DNA of 64,000 nucleotides from NCBI GenBank assembly GCA_963681505.1, contig OY811983.1, forward strand, positions 1,153,501-1,217,500, in the 5' to 3' direction. The notes under the pieces are model-generated. The model saw only the letters and a program-made list of their open reading frames with translations. It ran no database searches and was not told where the DNA came from. How positions within the stretch are numbered: position 1 is the first letter of the stretch; each line of letters starts with the position of its first letter. Made by a program: the position numbers and the translations under genes. This stretch comes from Eunapius fragilis. Taxonomy: Eukaryota; Porifera; Demospongiae; Spongillida; Spongillidae. Shown here piece after piece: positions 46,601 to 56,698 of the stretch.

Positions 46601-49600
46601 AAATTCACTTCCAGCTGGGCACCCATAATAATGTTTTTAACAACTCTGAATTGCTAATGAATAACCCGCCAATATGTGCACACACACACACATACACATC
46701 ACACACACACACACATACACACACACATCAAAACTGACCAGTCTTCACCAAAGCCACAAGTGACGTGTTGACGGCAAGGGAAAGCTCAATGGGCAGCTCT
46801 GGAGGAACCACTGATGTAAGGATTAAGGTGCACTCTAAAAAGAGTTTGTAGCGATTCCTTTCAGGGTCCTCAGTCCCTGCAAAATGGTTACATAAGACAG
46901 TAAAGATGAAGCTAAGTCAGAACTGAAGAAGTTATGAAGGGAAGTGGGAGAGGAGGGGAGGAGGAAGTGGGAAAGAGGAAGGAGAGGGGAGGTAGGAGGA
47001 AGGAGAGGAGGGAAGTGGGAAAGAGGAAGGAGAGGGGAGGTAGGAGGAAGGAGAGGAGGGAAGTGGGAAAGAGGAAGGAGAGGGGAGGTAGGAGGAAGGA
47101 GAGGAGGGAAGTGGGAAAGAAGAAGGAGAGGGGAGGAAGGAGAGAAGGGAAGTGGGAGAGGAGGAAAGGAGAGGGAATGCACACACTTTCAACCTTTTAT
47201 CCACACATATGCAGAAGCCATGATGGCAAAGACAAGCAGAAACAGAATGAACACAAACGCCTCCAGGTTGTTTGCTGTGACCCGCTTCACGCCAAAAAGG
47301 ATGGTCCGAAGCAATTTACCCTGTGAGGTCACAAGACCACAGTAATCACCAGATGCCCTTCCCTTACACTCTCATCCCCTCATATAATTACCAAAGTCTA
47401 TACCTCACCTAATGAAAAATGAAGACCCTTATACCTCACCTAATGACCACCCTCATACCTCACCTAATGACCACCCTCATACCTCACCTCATGATCACCC
47501 TCATACCTTCACCCTCTTACCCTCACCGAATGACAACCTCATACCTCACCTAATGACCACCCTCATACCTCACCTCATGATCACCCTCATACCTTCACCC
47601 TCTTACCCTCACCGAATGACAACCTCATACCTCACCTAATGACAACCCTCATACCCTCACCTAATGAAAACCCTCATACCTTCACCTAATGAAAACCCTC
47701 ATACCTTCACCTAATGATTACCCTCACCTAATGATCACCCTCATACCCTCACTTCACAGGTCCCTCACCTGTGAAGTGCTGAACCCCGTACGCAACACGT
47801 AGCCTACGCAGCCATTGTCAGGCGACCTCCCACCGGCAGAAGCCTTGGGGGAGGGGGTGTGTTGGACCACACGGGTACCCCCGCTGATGATGTGCAGGCG
47901 TCCATCTCTATCGAGGTCCAACTTCTCCTGGGACGTCACATCTTCAATTGGCTCCTGGTTGTTGAGAGGGATATTTAAAGTGGGGGGTGGGAGGGTGGAG
48001 TGAAGGTGTTAATGAGGTGATGGAGGTGAGGGTGAGGAGGGTGATGGTGCAGGTGAAATAGGGAGGCCACAGTTGCCCTCTCTCTTACCTTCATCTGCGG
48101 TACAGACTCTCCTGTCAGCATGCTCTCATCAATGATACATGAGCCTCGCAATAGCAGAATGTCGCAAGGAGCTAAGTCGTCATCTTTGGAGCGACCTTGA
48201 AAGCAACAGCAGCATAAAGAGAGAGAGGAGGCGATGTGGGGGGAGGGGGAGGGTAGGGGAAGTGGTTCAACAAGGGGAAGGAAAAAAGGAGGTAAAGACA
48301 AGGGGAGGGGGAAGAGGGGGAGGAGGAGGAAGAGGAGGAGGAGGAGGAGGAGGAGGAGGAGGAGGAGGAAGAGGGGGAGGAGGAAGGCAGTGGTGAAGGA
48401 AGCAAATGAGATGTAGAGAGGGAAGATGAAAGCAGGAACAAAAAAAAGCATCACTACAGGCCAGTTGTACAAATCATTGAATGACCTAACAGGAATAGCA
48501 ACGATGATGATACATAATACGTGTACGTAAAACAGACCAACTAGCAAAAGATTAAGACAGCTAACTGAACCAAGGGCTTGCTTAATGACATTAGCACATT
48601 ACAACAAAATTAATTCACACATCATACAATTACCCAATTAATGTAACACACTAACCAATTGAAATGATGTCTCCAGGCAATAGCTCATCAGTGGATATCT
48701 TAGTCCACCTACCACCTCTGCACACCTGTATGGGCAGACATCATACACTGGCATGTTTAACACATGCATACACAAACACATATATACATGTACACACATA
48801 CATGTACACACACATATATACATGTACACACACATACATGTACACACATACACCACATACATACATGTACACACACATACACCACACATACATGTACACA
48901 CACATATACACGTACAAATATTGGGTAGGGCTTTGAACTCATGTTTCTCACATCAGCAAGATTCTTTTGTTGCTGCAAAGGGGCATGAGAAGAGGGCGGG
49001 CAAATTTGTGGGATGGGGAGGAGGGTAATTTGTGGGATGGGGAGGAGGGTCAATGAGGAGGGGTCATAATGGGACAGAGAGTGAAGAGAATGGGCAGAAC
49101 ATAATTCTGCCACCACCTCACCACCACAACAGCACACATTCACCAGTACCATCAAAACAACCACACCACCATCCTCCTCCTCTTACCTGCTTGACAAGGA
49201 TGGCCTCAAAGCTGATGAGCATGAACAGTGTGAAGAGGCTGTAGTACCAGTAGTCGTCCAGACACCACAGACCCACACAGAACACCTGGAACACAAAGAA
49301 GGGAGCAGAAGCCCTCTCCTTGAAGAGTGCCCAGAAGTCTGGGGAGGACATCTCAAGCCTGATCAGAACAAACGAGTGTGTTGAACACATGCACACACAA
49401 CACGCACACACACACACACACAAACTAATTATATGATATGCAACATAACACTTATAAAAGTACATGTAATGTAGTGGTGACATCGTATGCAAGGCAAGGG
49501 TTAGTAATAATTAGTAACGGTTAGTAATGGTCATACAACAACTGCACACTGATAGCCATGTGATGCATATTCTATAGACATGTGACATATTCTATAGACA

Positions 49601-50727
49601 TGTGACGTATTCTATAGACACGTGACGTATTCTATAGACACGTGACGTATTCAATAGCCATGTGACATATTCTATAAACATGTGACGTATTCTATAGACA
49701 CGTGACGTATTCAATAGACATGCGACGTATTCAATAGACATGTGACGTATTCAATAGACACGTGACGTATTCAATAGACATGTGACGTATTCAATAGACA
49801 CGTGACGTATTCAATAGATACGTGACGTATTCAATAGACACATGACATATTCAATAGACACGTGACGTATTCTATAGACATGTGACACATTCAATAACGA
49901 TGTGACACATTTGAGTAGCCATGTGACACGTTACAATAATCATGTGACGTCCATTTGAATGGATGTAATGGACACACTTTGATAACCACAGTAATACAAT
50001 TCTCAACGAGGCCAAAACACACTTTACAGATACACACGTTAGTAGCCATTGCGGTAATGCGTTCACCCACTTGTTTTTGCCATACTTTACTCTGGCCCTG
50101 TCGACATCATCATCGCTTCCATAACCTTTCCACTGTGTGTACTGCGAGAATGGAAGGTCCACTGGAAACGGGAGCGGACTAAACTGCCCTTCCTTGTAGA
50201 TGTATTTGATCTTTTGAAACATGAACCAGATCTGCGTCTCTCCACTAAGGCGGTCCTGAAGGACGCAATTTATATGACAAGAGTACGACAATAGCAAAAC
50301 CTCGTGCCCTACGTGCTGCGTGACCAGGGTGACCAATTCGGGGGAGCCATTATTTGGAGTAGGCACTACTTTAACCAGCTGCGCATCCCGTATTGTGGAA
50401 ACCTACAAGCAAAACAAAAAAAAAAAAAAAAAAAGTGAACAAATGCCCAAGTGCTTGAGTGCACTATCGTTCTCAAACCTTCCTGCAGGTGACGAAGCAA
50501 CGCAGATGAACTGACCACACACAGAACAAACAGAGTAAGAAGTCCAAAGCCGCAACGCCCGCAATGGCTATGAGGAAGACTTCGCGGTAATCCCACAGCC
50601 CGTACACTCCGATCCACAGGAACACGAGAACAGCATAAGAGACCACGAATGGAGCAATGTAGCCGTGCAAGGCGATGTGAAGAGGCTTGTATAGTGAAAT
50701 ATAGTCTATCTCGTCGCCAATTGCCAT
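40887..50727 (-). CDS. ATP13A1: ATP13A1, P5A-type ATPase of the ER
   Basis: P5A ATPases (Spf1/ATP13A1) remove mistargeted transmembrane helices from the ER membrane. Model, 26 exons, 1180 residues (human 1204): 50479-50727, 50071-50402, 49187-49358, 48916-48972, 48656-48725, 48089-48195, 47769-47954, 47194-47320, 46739-46876, 46362-46485, 46113-46306, 45370-45536, 45198-45308, 44932-45057, 44393-44596, 43726-43812, 43346-43442, 43121-43226, 43002-43065, 42791-42911, 42430-42565, 42308-42368, 41479-41621, 41270-41378, 41072-41215, 40887-40997. Motifs: [15 protein letters not shown] (321-324), [18 protein letters not shown] (phospho-Asp near 501), [10 protein letters not shown] and GDGTND (835-840). 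The next conserved acidic residue, in ALKHADVG, is His here (near 848). The start could move upstream to 50760. DOLPP1 lies 209 bases upstream on the same strand. Confidence 0.95.
41698..42062. repeat. (CATA)n microsatellite, about 365 bases
   Basis: Tetranucleotide array with CGTA and CCTA variants, in the ATP13A1 intron between exons 42308-42368 and 41479-41621. Confidence 0.97.
43485..43685. repeat. (CATA)n microsatellite, second array
   Basis: Same tetranucleotide, in the ATP13A1 intron between exons 43726-43812 and 43346-43442. A TG-rich run at 43228-43310 fills a nearby intron. Confidence 0.97.
43960..44378. repeat. Inverted pair of minisatellite arrays (about 25-base unit)
   Basis: From 43960 to about 44128 copies read GGGAGGTGGTGGGGGTGACA. 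From about 44129 to 44378 the same unit runs on the other strand (CACCACCCTCCCAAAGATGT). The turn is at GACATCTGTGAGGTGTCACC near 44110-44130. The array lies in the ATP13A1 intron directly after the exon 44393-44596 donor. Confidence 0.92.
44580..44835. repeat. About 94-base repeat that copies an ATP13A1 exon start
   Basis: The acceptor and first bases of exon 44393-44596 (plus strand GATAATGATCACCTGCACAG) recur as GATAATGATCATCTGCACAG near 44677 and 44771, each with about 40 bases of following intron and a CT-rich filler. The intron thus holds two extra acceptor-like sites. Confidence 0.88.
45640..46085. repeat. 12-base repeat (GGATATTACTGCT/TACT)
   Basis: About 36 copies alternating GGATATTACTGCT-type and GGATATTACTACT-type units, in the ATP13A1 intron between exons 46113-46306 and 45370-45536. 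Confidence 0.95.
46930..47185. repeat. Purine-rich minisatellite (GGAAGTGGGAAAGAGGAAGG)
   Basis: A/G-only repeat of about 50-55 bases in the ATP13A1 intron between exons 47194-47320 and 46739-46876, abutting the donor of the former. Confidence 0.9.
47405..47760. repeat. Minisatellite around CCTCATACCTCACCTAATGA
   Basis: About fifteen imperfect units of 20-24 bases with a higher-order duplication of about 110 bases (47470-47580 and 47560-47660), in the ATP13A1 intron between exons 47769-47954 and 47194-47320. Confidence 0.88.
48235..48400. repeat. Purine tract with (GGA)n
   Basis: G/A-rich run including about 15 GGA/GAA triplets in the ATP13A1 intron between exons 48656-48725 and 48089-48195. 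A CATG/TACA-rich repeat at 48770-48910 fills the next intron upstream. Confidence 0.88.
49555..49925. repeat. 20-base repeat with CACGTGACG core
   Basis: About 18 copies around ATTCAATAGACACGTGACGT, many with the E-box palindrome CACGTG, in the ATP13A1 intron between exons 50071-50402 and 49187-49358. Confidence 0.93.
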
Positions 50728-50936
50728 CCTATTTGGCTCTTCCCCAGACCATTCGCGCATGCAAAAAAAAAAAGTACATTTACAATGACGTATTATGTCT
50801 GTCATTGTGAAGCATCATTGTCCCCTCAGTTCGTGTTCAGTTCCCTCTCTCATCTCCCCTTGTCACAAACACATAAAGATGATTATAATTTTTGGCACAC
50901 CCATTCAAAAAAAAAAAAAAGAAGAAAAAAAAGATG

Positions 50937-53278
50937 TCACTGTGTTTTCCTCATTCGGTTCCTGTGAGGTTAACTAGTTACAAAACTGCAGCACATAAGG
51001 TGGATAACGTACCTTGTTTCCATTCGGATAGCTGTGTACTCATACCACAGCACATTGGGGATGAGTGACATGTCTCTCAAGAGAAGCAGCTCAGCTATTT
51101 TCCTAAAACATGAATATCCTACAATCGATAATCACACTCCACCCTACAACAGATACCACACTTCACCAATTGATAACCACACTCCACCCTACAATTGATA
51201 ACCACACTCCACTCTACAATTGATAACCACACTTCACCAATCGATAACCAAACTCCACCCTACAACAGATAACCACACTTCACCAATTGATAACCACACT
51301 CCACCCTACAATTGATAACCACACTGCACCCTACAATTGATAACCACACTGCACCCTACAATTGATAACCACACTTCATCCTACAATCAATCATCCAATC
51401 CAAACAGAAGAGGGAGGGACTCACCATGAAGAGGGGGGGGAGGGGGTACTCACCATGAAGAGGAGGGGGAGGGGGTACTCACCATGAAGAGGGGGGGGGA
51501 GGGGGTACTCACCATGAAGAGGAGGGGGAGGGGGTACTCACCATGAAGAGGGGGGGGGGGGGAGGGGGTACTCACCATGAAGAGGAGGGGGAGGGGGTAC
51601 TCACCATGAAGAGGAGGGGGAGGGGGTACTCACCATGAAGAGGAGGGGGAGGGGTACTCACCATGAAGAGGAGGGGGGGAGGGGGTACTCACCATGAAGA
51701 GGGGGGGGGAGGGGGTACTCACCATGAAGAGGGGGGGGGGGGAGGGGTACTCACCATGAAGAGGAGGGGGAGGGGGGTACTCACCATGAAGGGGGGGGGG
51801 GGGGGGGTACTCACCATGAAGATATGAGAGGGAACAATGGAGATAGGCCAAACTATGGAGAAATAAGCCACATATGACCACCTGCATGCATCAACTTCCT
51901 GTAGGTGATTTTGTGTGCACGTGTGCACGTGTGGTGTATGTATACATGTATGTGTGCTATGCGTGTGTGCATGCATGCGTGTGTGCATGTATGCGTGTGT
52001 GCATGTATGCATGTTATGTGTACATGTATGTGTGTGTATGTGTGAACATTACCATATATGGCTCAGCTTACATGCACCACTGCAAACCACACCATAGCAA
52101 AAACAGCTCCAGCTGCCATACCACACAGCATCTGTGCATAGGTATGGTAACCGAGGTAAATCCTGTTTGAGTGAAAAGTAGCCATCTTCAAAGAATGCAC
52201 ACACACCACAGCAACAACCTGCTGATGAAAACCATCACCATGGCAGCAGTCACGACACACGACAGCAATACTTTCCAAACACAGGAGAGCTTTGCTCTGT
52301 AAAGGACGAAGCGTTAAAAATGGCAAGTTAGTGAGCAGGTTGCCGTAGTGAGGGAGGAGGTAAGGTGTCAAAGGTGCTATGAGAAAGGGCTTTGAGGGAG
52401 AAAGGTGGTACTAAGAGCTAACCTGATGAAGAAGAATAAAAGAAGGTATGTAGCAAAACAGGACATGAACTGTGCATGGCTTGAGGGCATTCCATACTCC
52501 ACGAAGAGAGAATGAGTGTAAATGGCTGAAGAGTGGTGAGGATGGTTGAAGGCAACAGGAGAATAATGGTAGAGCAATGTTCAGATAAATAAATAAATAA
52601 ATAAATATATACATGGTCATGTTAGTTCCAAGATGTTTTGTTGTTATGACTATAAAATTTAAAAAACAAACACAAACACATCAATTTTGTGTCAGTGGAG
52701 GGACAAAGAGACATGGTGATGGGGGACAAGGAGACATGGTGTGATATCTGCCTCTGAGCACACATAGGCTTTGTATATGTGTGCATGCGTGTGTATCGGT
52801 AATATATATATATCAGGAGTCCAGAAAAGTTACGGATAGTTATAGATGCCACTCACTGTTCGAAGGTCTTGGTGCCTTAATGACGTGCTTCAGTACAAAG
52901 TTGATCCCTTCATTTGCAACAATTCCCGCCAAAAAACAGCACTTGTTTTTATTTATTTATGGCGTAACGAGGCAAGTACCAAACCAGGCAGCAGTATTAA
53001 ACATGTGCGTGTACTAAGCGTCGTATTCGCTAACCGTGTGGAGGTCTCTTCTGAACATAATAAGCGTTACGAAACCAACGAGGATAAATATGGGCAGCAA
53101 GCTGAACCATGCCAACGCCATGCCGAGTATGTCACCTGAAATTAAAATAACACCAAGTACACACCAACATTTACCAACGGGGTGATTTACCCTCTTCATA
53201 CTGTACATGGGTGAGTGTAATGGGCACCCGACGAGGACTTAAAACTTCACGTAAGTGTTCTTCAGCCGCCATTTCCAT
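50937..53278 (-). CDS. DOLPP1: DOLPP1, dolichyldiphosphatase 1
   Basis: DOLPP1 is a PAP2-type ER phosphatase that converts dolichyl diphosphate to dolichyl phosphate, recycling the lipid for N-glycosylation. Exons: 53191-53278, 53035-53135, 52857-52941, 52423-52525, 52219-52296, 52072-52162, 51723-51898, 51013-51102, 50937-50961; 278 residues (human 238). Family features: VPITLTHVQY, ILVGFVTLIMFRRDLHT, the phosphatase motifs KAPRPSN, YGMPSSHAQF and GYHTYAQ, and RDMSLIPNVLWYEYT; it ends RNRMRKTQ. The excess length is mostly a Pro-rich insert before LLLLRDMSLIP, made by exon 51723-51898 running into a tandem array that repeats its own splice donor. Only the fourth donor copy (exon end 51723) links in phase to the next exon without a stop. 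A start six bases later (53272) is equally possible. Confidence 0.92.
51110..51400. repeat. Minisatellite (TTGATAACCACACTCCACCC)
   Basis: About twelve imperfect copies of 24-25 bases in the DOLPP1 intron, next to the acceptor of exon 51013-51102. Confidence 0.92.
51419..51820. repeat. Minisatellite containing a 5' splice site, 14 copies
   Basis: Units of 28-34 bases, each carrying plus-strand TACTCACCATGAAG, that is minus-strand CTTCATG|GTGAGTA, a full consensus donor. TCACCATG starts at 51421, 51450, 51479, 51509, 51538, 51572, 51601, 51630, 51658, 51689, 51719, 51751, 51781 and 51811. The rest of each unit is G-rich on the plus strand. It overlaps the end of DOLPP1 exon 51723-51898. Confidence 0.95.
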
Positions 53279-53337
53279 AAATAGCTTGGCCACGCCCGCG
53301 CGTCGTTGCAGAAGGGGGCGGGGCAGTCACGGCAACA
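53279..53337. promoter_or_regulatory. 59-base divergent spacer, DOLPP1 / gene A
   Basis: Separates two opposed start codons. It includes a GC box (GGGGGCGGGG, about 53314-53323) and CACGCCCGCG near 53290. A shared bidirectional promoter is likely. Confidence 0.6.
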
Positions 53338-54511
53338 ATGAGCGAGCTAGGGATCATAGCAGACGGTCCCGTATCGAGGAAGGAAGTTGGTTTCAATGGT
53401 AGAAGGGATAACAAGAGAGTGACCATTCTGCCTTCTGTCGCGACACAAAGTCGTTCGGGTTCAGCGGCGGCATCCAACAGGACTCCTATCTCTCCTCCAG
53501 TGAGCTGAGAAATGGATTATAAGGCATATTTATGCATCCGCTCATCCTCTAGGTGTGTGGCGTGCAGCCTGGTCAAATGCTGGCCCTCAGAACGACCATA
53601 GGGCTCATAGCAACAATGGAAGAAATCAAACAGCGGGAGCTGCAAGACGACCCGCCTGGGACATCAATATCTAGAGGGGCGCTAAAAACAGGACGGTTAC
53701 AGCCGCTGCGCAGAGTGATGGTCCCGCCTCAGGCTGTTGGCCAATGTCTCGGCATCATTCCGGGTACGAATTGTTTTTTATTTTTATTTTTATTTTTAAA
53801 ATATTTATGGCCTATGTGTGATCTCTCTCCTTCCACGTGCATGCAGTGATGACGCCTCGATCTGCTGGAGAAAGACCCCGCTCGTCCACTATCGACCCTA
53901 TTGAATACAGCCGCCGAAGAGAGCAGGGAATGCCGGCTAAGAGGAGAAGCCGTTCCGCCATTCCGGTTCCCTCTGCGAGCTTCGAACCTCCGACGTTACT
54001 GGCACTGGTTCCGCAAGCTGGAGTATCACCACCGCGCGCGTCTGTGGAAGACCATACCCTTCCTTCGGTATTGTCCGTAGTGAACCACTTCAAGATGGAT
54101 GTGAAGATAGCTAAGAAGCAACACGATCAGTTGCCTCCCATTATTCACAATTCTACGGAGGCGCAAAGCCTAACAACTGCAGCAGCACGCGAAGCACTCG
54201 TTGCCGAGGAGAAAGGCAAGGTACGAATAATAACTTTGGGCAACGAGGTGCCAGAGAAGCCCAAGTCACGTGGGGGTCACCAGAGCAAAAGGGCCACCAG
54301 CGGAAAGCTCAGTCAAGGGTGGAGCCCTCCAAAACCTTTGGGGTCAATTAGTGGTACTTCTGTCCCCATCACCCCAAGTGCAGGCAAGAGGACACAACTT
54401 CACATTGTAGACAGAAATTCAAACGAAATTCAGAATACAATGTCATCTGAACCAGTTCATGTCATCATGGAACAAACACTGTCGGAAGATCCAAATGTCA
54501 ACCCTGTATGA
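53338..54511 (+). CDS. Unknown gene A, basic Ser/Pro-rich protein
   Basis: Not recognised. Three exons, 53338-53499, 53553-53763 and 53847-54511 (stop TGA), keep phase and give 345 residues starting MSELGIIADGPVS. The protein is rich in Ser, Pro, Arg and Lys, with likely disordered stretches (basic RRREQGMPAKRRSRS near the middle). Two parts look more ordered: LRTTIGLIATMEEIKQREL (exon 2) and LPSVLSVVNHFKMDVKIAKKQ followed by AAREALVAEEKGKVRIITLG (exon 3), both probably helical. No signal peptide, membrane segment or catalytic motif is seen. The gene is divergent from DOLPP1 and convergent with TAF13 (55 bases between stops). Clean splice signals support a real gene; the function is unknown. 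Confidence 0.75.
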
Positions 54512-54566
54512 CACATGGGATTGAATTTAATGTTGTGTGTTTGTGTGTGTACATGCACTAGACACC

Positions 54567-54947
54567 TTATGATTCAAATTCGGAGAAGTCTTTTCTGGCT
54601 TTCTTTAGTTCCTCGTTCATCATGAGCAAGTCTTTAACTCTTGCGTACTTCTTAGGGTCCTTTCTTATGAGGAAGATGATGTCTTCGACGTGTACTCGCC
54701 CCTTTTTGCTCACTTCCATAGTTTTTAACGTCATTTCCAGGATGAACTCTATTACAAGGTCTTCCACCAGATCGACTGTCTCTGAATACGGGGTGGGGTC
54801 GTCACCGAACCCGTGCATCATGTACTTTAACTCCCGCGTGAAAAGTCTTTTCCTCTTCGGCGCTGGCGGTGCAATCACAAGCTCATCCGAGGCAGAGTCC
54901 CCCTTCCCACTTGACGGCGGAGGACTTCTTCTGCTCCCTGCTGCCAT
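54567..54947 (-). CDS. TAF13: TAF13, TFIID subunit 13
   Basis: A 126-residue single-exon gene. TAF13 pairs with TAF11 through a histone fold within TFIID, the basal RNA polymerase II factor. The histone-fold region (about residues 35-110) is strongly conserved: KRKRLFTRELKYMMHGFGDD, ESVD-type segment SETVDLVEDLVIEFILEMT, GRVHVEDIIFLIRKDPKKYA and KDLLMMNEELKKARK. The N-terminal 30 residues are Ser/Pro-rich and variable in the family. The start at 54947 (MAAGSRRSP) is the first in-frame Met. The length fits the family (about 124). It is divergent from the C6orf136-like gene (101-base gap). Confidence 0.97.
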   Translation of the reverse strand: MAAGSRRSPPPSSGKGDSASDELVIAPPAPKRKRLFTRELKYMMHGFGDDPTPYSETVDLVEDLVIEFILEMTLKTMEVSKKGRVHVEDIIFLIRKDPKKYARVKDLLMMNEELKKARKDFSEFES

Positions 54948-55048
54948 GGCCCTTGTTGTTTGTTACACAACTGGGTTAGTTCATCGCTCTAAATTAACGT
55001 TTAAAATAAAATATTTTTAAAAAATAAATTAATGCTAGTATCACACAT
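54948..55048. promoter_or_regulatory. 101-base divergent spacer, TAF13 / C6orf136-like
   Basis: AT-rich gap between two opposed start codons, with an A/T run at about 55000-55035. A shared promoter is inferred from spacing only. Confidence 0.45.
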
Positions 55049-55814
55049 ATGGCAGCCTCCAGGTGGTCCGACTCCATCAAACATGATTTGAATGTGTTGC
55101 TACTGAAGCAACGTATATCTCCCATCAGCAGGTGCATTAACCAAAGACTGCGCGTTACCCCACTGACACGTGAAGATGCGCGCCGAACTACGCGTCGAAT
55201 GGTCATTGGTCGCCTACGGACATCTGTTCTCCCGACGACAACCAAAGAACGGACGTTGAATGTGCACCATTTATCTCCCTTCAATATCGTAGCATCACAG
55301 CACCTGTGTTGGCGGCATAAAGCAGGACTTGTCCACGAAGAATTAGACGGAAATATTGTAGCAGATCGGTGTTCTCGGCTGTTTCAGTTGGAATTGTTTC
55401 CTACTAGAGACCAGTTTAGCTATGCAGTCGTGAGCAGAAGAACCAACGCACTGGTCTCGTCCCTTACTCCCTCGGGACCCCCCGGCGGCTCCATCGTTAC
55501 ATTTGCGGCTGAACATAAAGTTGAAGTAAAGTCAGGCCATCCGAACCATCGTCCTACACCCACGCAGCTATCTTTTGTTCTTCTCAAGCTGAGAGAGGAG
55601 GTTAGTGTGATTTAAAGAGCCTATAAACGAGTCCACTGTCTGATGTGTAAGCTTGTTCGTTTCCTTTTAAGCTGCCACATCTGTTCCACCCCCACTACCA
55701 CTTGGATGTGTACATCTACTCACGTGACGTGAGGCTGGAGAACAAGCTGATAGCCTTCCTCCCTTTCAATATCAGGTATGCCCGCATCGTGTCTGGCCTT
55801 GGTGCTTTGTTGGT

Positions 55815-55875
<61 letters not shown>

Positions 55876-56541
55876 ACCACCTCCAGGGGTCTCACTTCCT
55901 ACAAGCTTTTCATGAGGTGTTGGCAGGGCCTGCTGAGGTACAGCCATGGTTTTCCTGAATTCCAGCTGATGAAAATCACCAAGGAGGAGGAGAAAGGAGA
56001 GATCCATGCAAGGTGGAGGATATGTGGCTTGTCACGGTTTGCATATCGGAACAAAGGCACACCAGAGTGAGTAGCTGGGTGGCCATAGTGAGTAGCTGGA
56101 TGCCTAGAGTGAGTAGCTGGGTGCCCAGAGTGAGTATCTGGGTGCCCATAGTGAGTAGCGGGGTGCCCACCTGGGATTTATCACATTTATGTATTAAGCC
56201 TTATTTATTCTTGTCCAGGGTGATTGTGGAGGGCTTCTCTGAATTTGCTGTCAATTCCAGTGGCTTGGTTCACTTGCACAGGATGACAAAAGTACGTTAC
56301 CACCAACCTAGTACCTGTGATCAACACCTAGTATCCCTCACATCAAAGTACCATACCACCTAGTACCCCTCACATCAAAATACCATACCACCTAGTACCC
56401 CTCACAGTCCCAACTTTCTGTTTTAAGGTGATGCCAGTATCCAAAGCAGTAAGACGAGGCCCCGCCTCCTGGCTAGCTCAGCTAGCCAGCCTCTTTGGAC
56501 TAACACGCCAGAAGTCCCTGGCCCCTGAGTGCACGACCTGA
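55049..56541 (+). CDS. C6orf136-like protein with DUF2358 domain
   Basis: Five exons, 55049-55600, 55672-55775, 55887-56066, 56219-56291 and 56428-56541, give 340 residues. The C-terminal half matches the DUF2358 family of human C6orf136: LPHLFHPHYHLDVYIYSRDV, LTSYKLFMRCWQGLLRY, ARWRICGL, then EGFSEFAVNSSGLVHLHRM and VMPVSKA at the end. The family has no settled function; the fold is thought to be NTF2-like (general knowledge, not tested here). The N-terminal 180 residues are basic at first (about 15 Arg and Lys in the first 75) and poorly conserved. A mitochondrial or plastid role has been suggested for relatives, but I cannot show it from sequence. A TG run (55818-55873) fills intron 2, and a 22-base GTGAGTAGCTGG-type repeat lies in intron 3, which again copies its own donor. 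Confidence 0.85.
55818..55873. repeat. (TG)n microsatellite
   Basis: Nearly pure TG run in intron 2 of the C6orf136-like gene. Confidence 0.95.
56064..56165. repeat. Short array repeating a splice donor (GAGTGAGTAGCTGGGTG)
   Basis: Right at the end of exon 55887-56066, the sequence GAGTGAGTAGCTGGGTGGCC and four variants (AGAGTGAGTAGCTGG, AGAGTGAGTATCTGG, ATAGTGAGTAGC) follow one another at about 22-base spacing. Each carries GTGAGT or a near match, so the intron begins with about five donor-like sites. Confidence 0.85.
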
Positions 56542-56698
56542 GGAGACCCTGCTAATGGGTAGCATGGCCTTTCACACCGACGTTGCCTCCTTCAGCTGTA
56601 CAATCACCACACTCACTTTCAATGTTCATCAGATGTGTGTGTGACCTGCTCCAATTACACATTAATATATATTACTGATTTTTAAAATTATTAAATAA

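Noticed and set aside
54537-54560. Further exons for unknown gene A after its stop
   Set aside because: Only 55 bases separate it from the TAF13 stop, and the sequence is TG-rich without splice signals.
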